Assembly (NCBI RefSeq): GCF_009674485.1
Contig: NZ_WKJJ01000004.1
Span: 62,001-126,000 of the forward strand
DNA: 64,000 bases
Direction of reading: 5' to 3'
Source: Pseudoduganella rivuli
GTDB taxonomy: Bacteria; Pseudomonadota; Gammaproteobacteria; Burkholderiales; Burkholderiaceae_D
Both the position numbers and the translations under genes were made by a program. Under the pieces are notes generated by a model. The model worked only from the letters and a program-made list of their open reading frames with translations. It ran no database searches and had not been told where the DNA came from. Shown piece by piece: positions 8,832-18,321 of this stretch. Numbering within the stretch: the stretch's first letter is position 1; each line of letters starts with the position of its first letter.

Positions 8832-10325
8832 ATGAGCCAGGAAGACTTGCCCGCGCCGCAGCCCGACACGGAGCGGACCATCCTCGTGCCCCGTCCCGGC
8901 GGCGGGCGCCGCGCCGCGCCGGGCGCCGTGCCCGGCGTTCCGGGCAATGCCGCGCCGGCGCCGGCATGGGGCGCCGGCCCGCAAGGCGATTCCGCACCGG
9001 CTGCCATGGCAGGGGAAGGCGCCGGCGGAGCGCCATTCGCTGCAACACCGGCCGCCAAGCCCGCGCCCTATGCCGCCCCTGCGGGACAGGATGGTGTCGC
9101 GGCAGCCAATTACGACGCCGTGCTGGCGCCGCTGGCGGCCGGCCCGCGCGCCCACATGAATGGCGTCAATCCGCTGGTGGGCGCCGCCAATCCGCTGCTG
9201 GACCTGGTGGTGCCGCTGCGCGTGATGGCCACGCATCCGAACATCGAAGGCTTACGCAGCCAGCTGGTGTCCGCCATCAAGAAATTCGAAACCGACGCGA
9301 AGGCGGCCGGTTGTGCGCAGGAAGCCATTGCCGTGGCCCGCTATTCGCTGTGCACCTTCCTTGACGAAACGATTTCCAGCACGCCCTGGGGCGGCAGTGG
9401 CGCGTGGGCCAGCCGCTCGTTGCTGGTGGCCTTCCACAATGAAGCCTTCGGCGGCGAAAAATTCTTTGTCATCCTGCAGCGCCTGTGCCAGCAACCGTCC
9501 GTCAACCTGCATGTGCTGGAGCTGATGTACATCTGCCTGGCGCTGGGACTGGAGGGACGCTACCGTGTGTTGGACGGCGGCCGTGGCCAGCTGGATTTGC
9601 TGCGCGAACGCTTGCAGCAACTGATCCAGAAGGAGCGGGGGCAGACCGAGCCCGCGCTGTCGCTGCGCTGGCGCGGTACCAATGAAAAGCGCCCGGGCTT
9701 GCTGCGGCTGGTGCCGCTGTGGGTGATCGCCGCCGTGGCGGGCATCGTGCTGCTGGCCATTCACCTGGGCTTTTCCTTTTTGCTGAACCGCCAGTCCGAC
9801 CCCGTCTATGCGGCGCTGCAGCGCATCCGGCTGGTGGCGCCCAATCCTGACTTGCCGGCGCCGGTCGCCAATCCGCCCGTGCGGGTGGCGAAATTCCTGG
9901 CGCCGGAAATCGAACGGGGCCTGGTCAGCGTGACGGAAACGCCGGATCGCTCCACCATCGTGCTGCATGGCGACGGCGTGTTCCGTTCCGGCAGCGCCGA
10001 GGTGGAAACCGCCTACGAAGGGCTGCTGAACCGCATCGGCGAAGCGCTGCGTCCCGTGCCGGGCAAGGTCATCGTGATCGGCCACACGGATGACGTGCCG
10101 AGCACGTCGGCCCGCTATCCGTCCAATTGGGCCCTGTCGAAAGGCCGCGCCGCCCAGGTGGTGCGCATGCTGGAGCGTCAGGCGGGACCGCCATCGCGCT
10201 ACAGCGTCGAAGGGCGGGGCGAGACGGAGCCGCTGGTGCCGAATGACAGTCCGGCCAACCGCGCGCGCAACCGGCGCGTGGTCATCATTGTCTTAACTCC
10301 CGCACCCGGTCCGGCGTCCAAATGA
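8832..10325 (+). CDS. tssL: T6SS inner-membrane protein TssL (DotU) with OmpA-like C-terminus
   Basis: A 497-residue extended TssL. Residues 1-90 are proline/alanine rich. Residues about 100-285 are the cytoplasmic DotU domain with LCTFLDE and WASRSLLVAFHNEAFGG. One membrane helix lies at about 291-318. The periplasmic end (about 375-490) is an OmpA/MotB-type peptidoglycan-binding domain, with GHTDDVP and NRARNRRV. Many T6SS use a short TssL and a separate peptidoglycan anchor; here the anchor is built in. Its stop overlaps the tssM start as ATGA, indicating coupled translation. Confidence 0.95.
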   Translation: MSQEDLPAPQPDTERTILVPRPGGGRRAAPGAVPGVPGNAAPAPAWGAGPQGDSAPAAMAGEGAGGAPFAATPAAKPAPYAAPAGQDGVAAANYDAVLAPLAAGPRAHMNGVNPLVGAANPLLDLVVPLRVMATHPNIEGLRSQLVSAIKKFETDAKAAGCAQEAIAVARYSLCTFLDETISSTPWGGSGAWASRSLLVAFHNEAFGGEKFFVILQRLCQQPSVNLHVLELMYICLALGLEGRYRVLDGGRGQLDLLRERLQQLIQKERGQTEPALSLRWRGTNEKRPGLLRLVPLWVIAAVAGIVLLAIHLGFSFLLNRQSDPVYAALQRIRLVAPNPDLPAPVANPPVRVAKFLAPEIERGLVSVTETPDRSTIVLHGDGVFRSGSAEVETAYEGLLNRIGEALRPVPGKVIVIGHTDDVPSTSARYPSNWALSKGRAAQVVRMLERQAGPPSRYSVEGRGETEPLVPNDSPANRARNRRVVIIVLTPAPGPASK

Positions 10326-13300
10326 TCAAGCGTTTCTTTACCTGGCTGTTCAAACCGCCCGTGCTGGCGTTCATCGGCGTGTTCCTGCTGTCGCTGATCG
10401 TCTGGTTCGAAGCGCCGCTGCTGGCCTTCGACGGCGCCGAACCGTTCGCCTCCAGCACGGTGCGCTGGTGGATCATCGGCCTGCTGTTTGCCGCCTGGGC
10501 CCTGTGGTTCGGCTGGAAGATGGTGGCCGTGCGCCTGAAGGAGCGCCGCCTCGTGAAAAGCGTGGCCGGTCCCGAGCAGCCCGCGCCCGTGCCCGGCCAA
10601 CGCGAATCGGCCGCCGAAGTGGCGTTGCTGGCCAAGCGCCTGCACGACGCGCTGGCCGTGCTGCGCAAGGCCGGCAAGGGCGGCCTGTGGGGTTCGGGCA
10701 ATCTGTACCAGCTGCCGTGGTACATGTTCGTCGGCGCGCCGGGCAGCGGCAAGACCACGGCGCTGGTGCACTCCGGCCTGAAATTCCCGCTGGCCGAGAC
10801 GCACGGCAAGGGCGCCATCGGCGGCGTGGGCGGCACCCGCAATTGCGACTGGTGGTTTACCGACGAAGCAGTGCTGATCGATACGGCCGGCCGCTACACC
10901 ACGCAAGACAGTTATTCGGAAGTGGACAAGGCGGCATGGGCCGGCTTCCTGCAATTGCTGCGCAAGCACCGCTCGCGCCGGCCCATCAACGGCGTCATCG
11001 TGGCGCTGTCGGTGGCGGACCTGTTGCAGCAGGGCGAAGCGGCGCGCCGCGCGCAGGCGCTGGCGATCCGGGGCCGCATCCAGGAATTGCACGAACAGCT
11101 GGGCATCCGTTTCCCCGTGTACGTGATCGTCACCAAGTGTGACTTGCTGGCCGGTTTCGTCGAATTCTTCGACAACCTGGGCCGCGACGAACGCACGCAG
11201 GTGTGGGGCGTGACGTTCCCGCTGGGGACGATGGAACAGCCGGACGCCGTGCTGAAAGCGTTCCCGGCCGAATTCGACGCGCTGCACGCGCAACTGGAAG
11301 CGCGGCTGTTCGACCGCATGCAGCAGGAACGCGATATCCAGCGCCGCGCGCTGATGTACAACTTCCCCCAGCAATTTGCCGCCATCGGCGATTTGCTGGA
11401 AACGTTCATCACCGACGTGTTCGAATCGACCACGTATGAACAGCCGGCGCTGGTACGGGGTGTGTATTTCACCAGCGGCACGCAGGAAGGCAGTCCGATC
11501 GACCGCGTGATGGCCACGCTGGCCGCCAGTTTCGGTCTGGACCGCCGCGTGCTGCCGGCCAACGCGTTTGGCGGGCGCAGTTACTTCATCACGCGCCTGT
11601 TGCGTGAAGTGATCTTCCAGGAAAAAGAACTGGCGGGCGCCAACCTGAAGCTGGAACGCAACCGCCGCCTGCTGCAATGGGGCGCGATGGTGGCGACGGC
11701 CGTGGTGGTGGTAGTGGTGACGGGCGCGCTGGTGGGCAGCTATGCGGGCAACCGCATCTACGTCGATGACGTGGCGGCGCGCACGCGCGAAGCGGACAGG
11801 CTGGCGCGCGCCTTGCCGAAAGACCCGTCGCCGCTGGCGGCGCTGCCGCTGCTGAATAGCTTGCGCGACATCCCGGCCGGCTGGATCGAGCGCGATGCGG
11901 ACGTGCCATGGTCGATGGGGCTGGGCCTGTACCAGGGCGGCAAGCTGGGCGAAGGCGCCATCGGCGCCTACCAGCGTGTGCTGCGCGAAGCGCTGATGCC
12001 GCGCATCCTGGACCAGATGGAAACCCAGCTGCGGCGCGGTACAGCCAACAATGCCGAATACCTGTATGAATTGCTGCGCGTGTACCTGATGCTGGGCGAC
12101 CGCAGCCACCTGGACCCGGAAGCGGTGCGGGCCTGGCTCGATTACGACTGGGCGCGCAACCTGCCCGACGCCGACGAGGGGCAGCGGCGCGACTTGTCCG
12201 GCCACGTGGCCGCCATGCTGGACCCGTCGTACGACGGCGGCCCGCCGCCGCAGCTGGACGTGGCGCTGGTGTCGAAAGTGCGGCTGGCGCTGGCGTCCAT
12301 GCCGATGGGGGAACGGGTCTACACCCGCCTGCGGCGCGACCTGACACGTTCCGGGCTGGCCGATTTCGACGTCGCGGCCAGCGCGGGGCGCGACGCTGCC
12401 GTGGTGCTGACGCGCCAGAGCGGCCAGCCGCTGACGCGCGGCATCCCGGGCGCCTTCACCCTGGCGGGTTTCCAGGCGTTCAATGACCGCATCGACGCGG
12501 CCATCGCGGACGTCGTCAAGGATAATTGGGTGCTGGACAAGCGCGAAGCCGTGACGGGACCGTCCGATGCCGCGCAAGTGAAAGCCTCCGTGCAGCAAAT
12601 GTATTACGAGGAATACATCCGCCAGTGGGACGCGCTGCTGGCCGACGTTACCCTGGTGCCGTTCACCACGCTGGACCAGGCCGCCCGCATTTTGAACAGC
12701 GTGGCAAGCCAGGATTCGCCATTGCGCAAGTTCCTGCAGGCCGCGGCGAAGCAGACCCGCCTCGACAAGGTGAAGACCGGCATTTCCGCCGTTGACGCGG
12801 CGGCCGGCAAGGTCAAGCAACTGGGCGACGCGGCCCGCAAGCGGCTGGAATCCGCGCTGGGGTCGGGCACGGAAGAAGTGCTGCCGGCCGAAGCGCCGCC
12901 ATCGAACCCGGTCGACCTGCATTTCGCGCCGCTGCACCGTATGGTGGAAGCGGGCGGCGGCAGCCCCGGCGCGCCGGCCACGGGACCGTCGGGGCTGGAC
13001 GGCTTGCTGCTGAAATTGAAGGACGTCGCGCTCTACCTGGATGCCGCCAATGCGGCCCGCGCGGCGGGCCAGCCGGCGCCGCCGTCCGATGCGCTGGCGC
13101 GCCTGAAACGGGAAGCGGACGGCTTGCCGGTGCCGCTGGCCAACCTGGTGCGCGCCGTCGATACGGCCGGCGCCGGCCTGACCCTGGGCACGGAGCGCGA
13201 CCGCCTCGACGCGTTGTGGAAGACGGGGCCGGCGCTGTTCTGCCGCGCCGCCATTGCCGGCCGCTATCCGCTGGTGCGCAAGGCCGCGCTGGAATCCACG

Positions 13301-13897
13301 CCGGACGATTTCGGCCGTTTCTTCGGGCCCGGCGGCCTGGCCGACGAATTTTTCCAGAAGCACCTGGCCAATTACGTCGACACCAGCGGTGCGCAATGGC
13401 GCTGGCGCACCGTCAACAACGTGGCGCTGGGCATGAGCCAGGAAACCCTCAACGAATTCCAGCGCGCCGCGCTGGTGCGCGATAAATTCTTCGGCAGCGG
13501 TGGCAAGCAGGCTTCCGTGCGCTTCGACCTGAAGCCGGTGGCGGCCGATCCCGCGCTGACCAAAGTGGTGCTCGATATCGAAGGCCAGCAGGTGGTGTAT
13601 GCGCCCAAGGCGCCGTTGCTGGCTTCGCCCGTGCAAGTCCCGGGCGGCAAGGGCGCCAGCGTGGTGCGCTTCGACGTGTCGCCCGCCACGCCGGCCGAGT
13701 TGCGCACGGAAGGGCCGTGGGCGTGGTTCCGCATGCTGGACAAGGGCATGCTGGAAGGAACCGCGCAGGGGGAACGCTACCGTTTGACGTTCGACCTCGA
13801 TGGCCGCCGCATGGTGTACGAATTGACGGCGTCCAGCGTCAACAATCCGTTCCGCCGCGACGGTCTGGACCAGTTCCGCTGCCTGGAGTCGCTGTAA
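10322..13897 (+). CDS. tssM: T6SS inner-membrane protein TssM (IcmF)
   Basis: A 1191-residue TssM. Two membrane helices near residues 12-30 and 45-65 are followed by a cytoplasmic NTPase domain with Walker A GAPGSGKTT (about 138-146) and a Walker B-like LIDTAGRY. A third membrane helix (about 455-475) leads to the large periplasmic part, with IcmF-related and C-terminal beta domains that contact TssJ. The Walker A motif is intact; in some systems it is lost. The start overlaps the tssL stop by four bases and its stop shares one base with the tagF start. Confidence 0.96.
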   Translation: MIKRFFTWLFKPPVLAFIGVFLLSLIVWFEAPLLAFDGAEPFASSTVRWWIIGLLFAAWALWFGWKMVAVRLKERRLVKSVAGPEQPAPVPGQRESAAEVALLAKRLHDALAVLRKAGKGGLWGSGNLYQLPWYMFVGAPGSGKTTALVHSGLKFPLAETHGKGAIGGVGGTRNCDWWFTDEAVLIDTAGRYTTQDSYSEVDKAAWAGFLQLLRKHRSRRPINGVIVALSVADLLQQGEAARRAQALAIRGRIQELHEQLGIRFPVYVIVTKCDLLAGFVEFFDNLGRDERTQVWGVTFPLGTMEQPDAVLKAFPAEFDALHAQLEARLFDRMQQERDIQRRALMYNFPQQFAAIGDLLETFITDVFESTTYEQPALVRGVYFTSGTQEGSPIDRVMATLAASFGLDRRVLPANAFGGRSYFITRLLREVIFQEKELAGANLKLERNRRLLQWGAMVATAVVVVVVTGALVGSYAGNRIYVDDVAARTREADRLARALPKDPSPLAALPLLNSLRDIPAGWIERDADVPWSMGLGLYQGGKLGEGAIGAYQRVLREALMPRILDQMETQLRRGTANNAEYLYELLRVYLMLGDRSHLDPEAVRAWLDYDWARNLPDADEGQRRDLSGHVAAMLDPSYDGGPPPQLDVALVSKVRLALASMPMGERVYTRLRRDLTRSGLADFDVAASAGRDAAVVLTRQSGQPLTRGIPGAFTLAGFQAFNDRIDAAIADVVKDNWVLDKREAVTGPSDAAQVKASVQQMYYEEYIRQWDALLADVTLVPFTTLDQAARILNSVASQDSPLRKFLQAAAKQTRLDKVKTGISAVDAAAGKVKQLGDAARKRLESALGSGTEEVLPAEAPPSNPVDLHFAPLHRMVEAGGGSPGAPATGPSGLDGLLLKLKDVALYLDAANAARAAGQPAPPSDALARLKREADGLPVPLANLVRAVDTAGAGLTLGTERDRLDALWKTGPALFCRAAIAGRYPLVRKAALESTPDDFGRFFGPGGLADEFFQKHLANYVDTSGAQWRWRTVNNVALGMSQETLNEFQRAALVRDKFFGSGGKQASVRFDLKPVAADPALTKVVLDIEGQQVVYAPKAPLLASPVQVPGGKGASVVRFDVSPATPAELRTEGPWAWFRMLDKGMLEGTAQGERYRLTFDLDGRRMVYELTASSVNNPFRRDGLDQFRCLESL

Positions 13898-14577
13898 TGG
13901 AAGAACCGGAACTGGCGCCGGGCTTTTTCGGCAAATTCCCCAGCCATGGCGACTTCGTGTCGCGCCGCCTGCCGCAAGGCATGCTGGCGGTATGGGATGG
14001 CTGGCTGCAGGCTTCAATGCAGGCCAGCCGTGGCGTGCTGGGCCCGCGCTGGCTCGATACCTACCTGACCAGCCCGATCTGGCGTTTCGCGCTGGCGCCC
14101 GGCGTCTGCGACAGCAATGCGTGGGCCGGCGTGCTGATGCCCAGTGTCGACCGCGTCGGGCGGCATTTCCCGCTGACGTTGGCCGCCGGCGCACCCGGCG
14201 GGGCGGCCGTGCTGGACTGGGTCGCCAATGGCGGCGCGTGGTTTGCGCAGCTGGAGGCGCTGGCGCTGTCGTCGCTGGAACACCATTTCGCCATCGACAG
14301 CTTCGACCAGCAATTGCAGGCGATGGCGCCGCTCAGCGATGCGCCGCTGGCGGGGATATCGGGGCCGGCCGGCGCCCGCCTGCCGCTGGACAATGTGGAT
14401 GGCGCGGCCGCCATGGCGCCGCATATCGCGGCGGCCGCGCTGCGGGGCCAGAGTGTGTGGTGGACCGACGGCTCCGCCCACGTCGAGCCGGGCATGCTGA
14501 TGTGCCGGGGCTTGCCGGCGCCAGCCGCCTTTGGGGCGATGTTGGCGGGGAACTGGAAAGAAGCGGGCTGGGGCTGA
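13897..14577 (+). CDS. tagF: T6SS-associated protein TagF
   Basis: A 226-residue TagF-type protein, beginning near GFFGKFPSHGDFVSRRL, the family's signature. TagF is known in Pseudomonas to restrain T6SS post-translationally by acting on the FHA protein, which fits a locus that also has TagH, a kinase and a phosphatase. The frame is open further upstream inside tssM, but the ATG at 13897, overlapping the tssM stop by one base, gives the family N-terminus. It is the last gene of the plus-strand operon; the phosphatase gene converges 13 bases beyond it. Confidence 0.92.
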   Translation: MEEPELAPGFFGKFPSHGDFVSRRLPQGMLAVWDGWLQASMQASRGVLGPRWLDTYLTSPIWRFALAPGVCDSNAWAGVLMPSVDRVGRHFPLTLAAGAPGGAAVLDWVANGGAWFAQLEALALSSLEHHFAIDSFDQQLQAMAPLSDAPLAGISGPAGARLPLDNVDGAAAMAPHIAAAALRGQSVWWTDGSAHVEPGMLMCRGLPAPAAFGAMLAGNWKEAGWG

Positions 14578-14590
14578 GCCCCGGCGATAT

Positions 14591-15475
14591 TCAATCGTTG
14601 CAGCGCACCAGCACGGCCGTGATGTTATCCCGGCTGCCGTCCCGTTTTGCCATTGCCACCAGTTCGGCGCAGCATTGCGGCAAATTGTCCCTGCTGGCGA
14701 GCGACAGGATGTTGGCGATGGATTCCGGCGTGGAATTGCCATACAAGCCGTCGCTGCACAGCAAATACACGTCGCCGGGCGCCATGGCCTGCGTCTGCAA
14801 ATCCGGTTTGACGCCCGGCGCCGGGCCCAGCGCCTGCAGCAGCAGGTTACGGGCCGGCAGCGGTTCGCGCATGCCCGCTTCCAGCGCCTGCTGGTACAAG
14901 GTCTGGTCGCGCGTCAGCTGGGTCAGGCGGCCGTGGCGGAAACAATACAGGCGGCTGTCGCCCACGTGGAAAATAAACACGGGGCCGTGCGGCGCCACCT
15001 GCCACATGCCGGTCAAGGTCGTGCCCATGCCGGCGCCATCGGCCTGGTTGTTGGCGCGGTTGGTCTGGTACATGCGGTCGTTGGCGAATTCCACCGCGTC
15101 GTGCAAGGTGATCATGGCGCGCATGGTGGCGTCGGTCCACGTGGCGTCCGGGTCGGCCTGGACGGGATCGAAGGCGCTGGCATGGAATGCGGGGACGGTG
15201 GCGTCCGACGGTGCCGGCGGCGCTTCCGATTGCGCCGCCTGGATAAAGCTGTGCAGCAGCGTGATGGCGTCGGCGCTGGCGATTTCGCCCGCTTCGTGAC
15301 CGCCCATGCCGTCGGCGACGACGACAAGACCCATGTCGGGCGCAATGAAGAAATTATCCTGGTTGGCGTCGCGTACCGTGCCCACATCCGTCAGGCCATA
15401 GGCGACGCCCATGTCAAGGTAGTGCAGCGTCGACGGGGATAATTGCTTCCAGTTGCCCAAGGTGTCTCCTGTCAT
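14591..15475 (-). CDS. pppA: PP2C-type protein phosphatase of the T6SS (PppA/Stp1-like)
   Basis: About 295 residues with the PP2C motifs in order: DANQDNFF, VADGMGGHEAG, HVGDSRLY, CSDGLYG and SRDNITAVLV. The aspartates that bind the two metal ions are present. It would remove threonine phosphate added by the divergent kinase gene and so switch the T6SS off. Start choice is open: ATG 15475 is annotated, GTG 15487 is upstream, and a TTG at 15460 has the best ribosome site (AGGAGA just before it). The gene is convergent with tagF. Confidence 0.9.
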   Translation of the reverse strand: MTGDTLGNWKQLSPSTLHYLDMGVAYGLTDVGTVRDANQDNFFIAPDMGLVVVADGMGGHEAGEIASADAITLLHSFIQAAQSEAPPAPSDATVPAFHASAFDPVQADPDATWTDATMRAMITLHDAVEFANDRMYQTNRANNQADGAGMGTTLTGMWQVAPHGPVFIFHVGDSRLYCFRHGRLTQLTRDQTLYQQALEAGMREPLPARNLLLQALGPAPGVKPDLQTQAMAPGDVYLLCSDGLYGNSTPESIANILSLASRDNLPQCCAELVAMAKRDGSRDNITAVLVRCND

Positions 15476-15542
15476 TGAAAATATCACAAAGCCCAGAACC
15501 GCATGCTAGCATGCGCAGTGACGCAATGGGAGAACTGGCTGC

Positions 15543-18236
15543 ATGGAAGAGAAGCAACAACAGACTGGCACGGACGGCGCTGCGGAAGCGCAGGGTGCGG
15601 GCGAATCGGGTGACATGGCCGGGCGCAATGCGGCGGCCGAGGCCCGCGCCGCCATCCTGGCGCGCCGCGTGGCCGCGCTGGAAGCCGTGGTGGCGGTCGA
15701 GCGGCGCATGCGCGACGTGCAGGAAATGACGGCGCGCGCCGCGACGGACCAGTTGGCGGCGCGCGACGGCCAGGCTGACATCACCGTGCCGCGCCACCAT
15801 GTGCGTCCTGTTGACGACGATGCGACGATTCCCGTTCCCCATTACCGCCCGGATGGCGCGGCGCCGCGCGCGCCAGAACCGCAGGAGCAGCCGACGCAGG
15901 CGCTGACCCAGCCACTAAGCCAGCCCGTTCACCGCGAAGCAACGTCGTATACGCAGCCATCCGGCCCGTTGACGGGCCACAGCCGCCCGCAGCCGATGCC
16001 CGGCGCGTTGCCGGGCCGGATGGCGGTGCCGCCGCTGCCGGCCATCCACAACCGCTCGTTCCAGCCCGGCACGCCCAGCCCGCTGGCGCTGGCGCCCGGC
16101 TTCGAACTGTTTGAATACCGCATCGACGCGGTGCTGGGGCAGGGCGGATTCGGCATCACGTACCTGGCCACCGACATCAACCTGAACGTCAAGGTCGCGA
16201 TCAAGGAATACCTGCCGGCGGAATTCGCCACCCGCGCCAGCGACAAATCCGTGTCGCCCCGCTGGCCGGAAGATAACGACTTCTACATGAACGGCCTGGA
16301 ATGCTTCCTGGTCGAAGCGCGCACCCTGGCCACGTTCCGTCATTCGAACATCGTGCGCGTGGCGCGCTTTTTCGAAGCGCACCGCACCGCATACATGGTG
16401 CTGGAATATGAACGGGGCGAGGCGCTGAAACAGTGGTGGGACGGCCACAAGAACATGCCGGAGCAGCAATTGCTGTCGCTGGTCCAGCCGCTGATGGATG
16501 GCCTGTCGCTGATCCATGACGCGGGCTTCCTGCACCGCGACATCAAGCCGGACAATATTTACGTGCGCAAGGAAGACGGCAGCTGGGTGCTGCTGGATTT
16601 CGGCGCGGCGCGCCAGACGGTGGGCGGCATGCAAGCCATGGCCGACGTCGTGACGCCGGGCTATGCGCCGCTGGAACAATACCAGGGCGGCGCGCAAGGG
16701 CCGTGGACCGATATTTACGCGCTGGGCGCCACGCTGTACTGGATGATCACGGGCGCCAAGCCGGCGCCCGCGCCGGAACGCGACAATGGCATGGCGGAGT
16801 ACGTGCCGGCGCTGACGGCGGGCAAGGGCCGCTACAGCGATGAATTCCTGGGCGCCGTGGACTGGGCGCTGGCAGTGCGGCCGGAAGAGCGGCCGCAAAG
16901 CATCGCGGAATTTTCGCAGCGGCTGTTCGCGTCGCACGCCGGATCGCTGGGCTTGCAGGAAGCCCTGCGCGCCAGCGAGCAGGAAGGCAAGCGCAAGGTC
17001 AAGCAGGGCGTGCGCCGGCTGGGCAAGGCGCTTTGGCGTCCCGCGTCGTGGCCGCTGGCGGTCAAGATGACGATCGCGATGGTGCTGGCGGCGCTGCTGC
17101 CGATGACGATCACCGCGTATTACAACTTGAACGGCAGCGTGTCGGCGGTCTCCTCCAGCGAATTGCGCAACCTGGAAAGCCTGGCGCAAGCCACGGCGGG
17201 ACGGATTTCGCAGCTGATTTCCGACAGCCGCTACCTGGCCAATTACCTGGCCACGGACCGCGATTTCATCGATTACCTGCGGGCGCCGACGGAAGCGAAA
17301 AAGGCCGTTGTCAGCGACAAGCTGGCCAACCTGATCAAGACCAATCCCGATGCGCACCTGATGTTCCTGATGGATAAGGAAGGGACGGCGCTGGTATCGA
17401 GCGAACCGGGCGTGGCGGGCGTGAATTTCAAGTTCCGGCAGTACTTCCAGGAAGCCATGAAGGGGCAGCCTTTCATGACGGGGGTGATCATCGGTTCCAC
17501 GGCCGGCAAGCCGGGCGTGTATTACGCCAATCCGGTGTTCGACGACCTGGGCAAGGTGATCGGCGTGGTGGTGTTGCGCATCAAGGGCGCGACGATTTCC
17601 TCGATCCTGACCGACGTCAGCGCCGGCAGTACGCGCGTGCCGTTCATGATCGATGGCGACGGCATCATCGTCCACCATCCGGACCAGAACCAGCTCTATC
17701 GCAGCCTGGCGCCGCTGCCGAAGGCCACGTTGCAGAAAATCGTCGCGGACCAGCGATTCCGCCGCCACCGCATCGAAAGCGTGGACATGCCGGACCTGGC
17801 GCAGGTGCTGATCGGGGCGAAAAAGACCGGCAATATCAGCTATCACTCGACGCTGTCCGGCGTCGACGAACACGCCGGCTACGCGCCGGTGCAGGGCCAC
17901 AACTGGGTGGTGGGCGTGACGGAATCGCGCACGCGCTTCGAGGAACCGTTGAAGCGCCTGTTCAGCCACGTGCTGTACAGCGTGGCGCTGGTCGGGCTGG
18001 TGTTCCTGATCCTGGCCGCCATGTTCGCCCGCAGCATCACGCGCCCCGTGGTGCGCCTGACGGAAGCGGCCAATGCGCTGAAGGACGGTGACTTCGACCG
18101 CGCCAATATCCAGGTCACCAGCACCGATGAAATCGGCCGCCTGGCGCGCACGTTCAACGTGATGATCGACGTGTTGCGCCAGCGCGAACGGGAGCGGCAG
18201 CGGGGCAAGCTGGGACACCAGCGCGATGAGGGGTGA
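15543..18236 (+). CDS. Transmembrane Ser/Thr kinase with Cache sensor and C-terminal HAMP (PpkA-like)
   Basis: An 897-residue protein. Residues 1-170 are low complexity with a short coiled-coil-like stretch. The kinase domain spans about 185-460, with GQGGFG, VAIKEYLP, HRDIKPDN and DFGAA, so it looks active. A membrane helix (about 505-525) leads to a periplasmic sensor of about 280 residues resembling a double Cache domain. A second helix (about 807-830) leads back to a cytoplasmic HAMP domain, and the protein ends about 40 residues later with nothing that HAMP could drive downstream. It lies back to back with the phosphatase. It probably phosphorylates a T6SS target read by TagH in response to an external ligand. 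Confidence 0.9.
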   Translation: MEEKQQQTGTDGAAEAQGAGESGDMAGRNAAAEARAAILARRVAALEAVVAVERRMRDVQEMTARAATDQLAARDGQADITVPRHHVRPVDDDATIPVPHYRPDGAAPRAPEPQEQPTQALTQPLSQPVHREATSYTQPSGPLTGHSRPQPMPGALPGRMAVPPLPAIHNRSFQPGTPSPLALAPGFELFEYRIDAVLGQGGFGITYLATDINLNVKVAIKEYLPAEFATRASDKSVSPRWPEDNDFYMNGLECFLVEARTLATFRHSNIVRVARFFEAHRTAYMVLEYERGEALKQWWDGHKNMPEQQLLSLVQPLMDGLSLIHDAGFLHRDIKPDNIYVRKEDGSWVLLDFGAARQTVGGMQAMADVVTPGYAPLEQYQGGAQGPWTDIYALGATLYWMITGAKPAPAPERDNGMAEYVPALTAGKGRYSDEFLGAVDWALAVRPEERPQSIAEFSQRLFASHAGSLGLQEALRASEQEGKRKVKQGVRRLGKALWRPASWPLAVKMTIAMVLAALLPMTITAYYNLNGSVSAVSSSELRNLESLAQATAGRISQLISDSRYLANYLATDRDFIDYLRAPTEAKKAVVSDKLANLIKTNPDAHLMFLMDKEGTALVSSEPGVAGVNFKFRQYFQEAMKGQPFMTGVIIGSTAGKPGVYYANPVFDDLGKVIGVVVLRIKGATISSILTDVSAGSTRVPFMIDGDGIIVHHPDQNQLYRSLAPLPKATLQKIVADQRFRRHRIESVDMPDLAQVLIGAKKTGNISYHSTLSGVDEHAGYAPVQGHNWVVGVTESRTRFEEPLKRLFSHVLYSVALVGLVFLILAAMFARSITRPVVRLTEAANALKDGDFDRANIQVTSTDEIGRLARTFNVMIDVLRQRERERQRGKLGHQRDEG

Positions 18237-18321
18237 TGAGCGGGTGTGAGTTTTGGTGAGATTGTTGCATTTGAGGAAATGATAAGATTGCGGGTTTTGG
18301 TTTTATTTCTTTTCATGTCCC

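Noticed and set aside
10199..14194. Very long open frame on the minus strand opposite tssM
   Set aside because: A shadow of high-GC coding sequence: low-complexity arginine/glutamine/histidine-rich product, and the plus strand is a certain TssM.
14591..15487. A long GTG-started form of the phosphatase
   Set aside because: The extra residues lie outside the PP2C fold and no ribosome site precedes the GTG; a later start is better supported.
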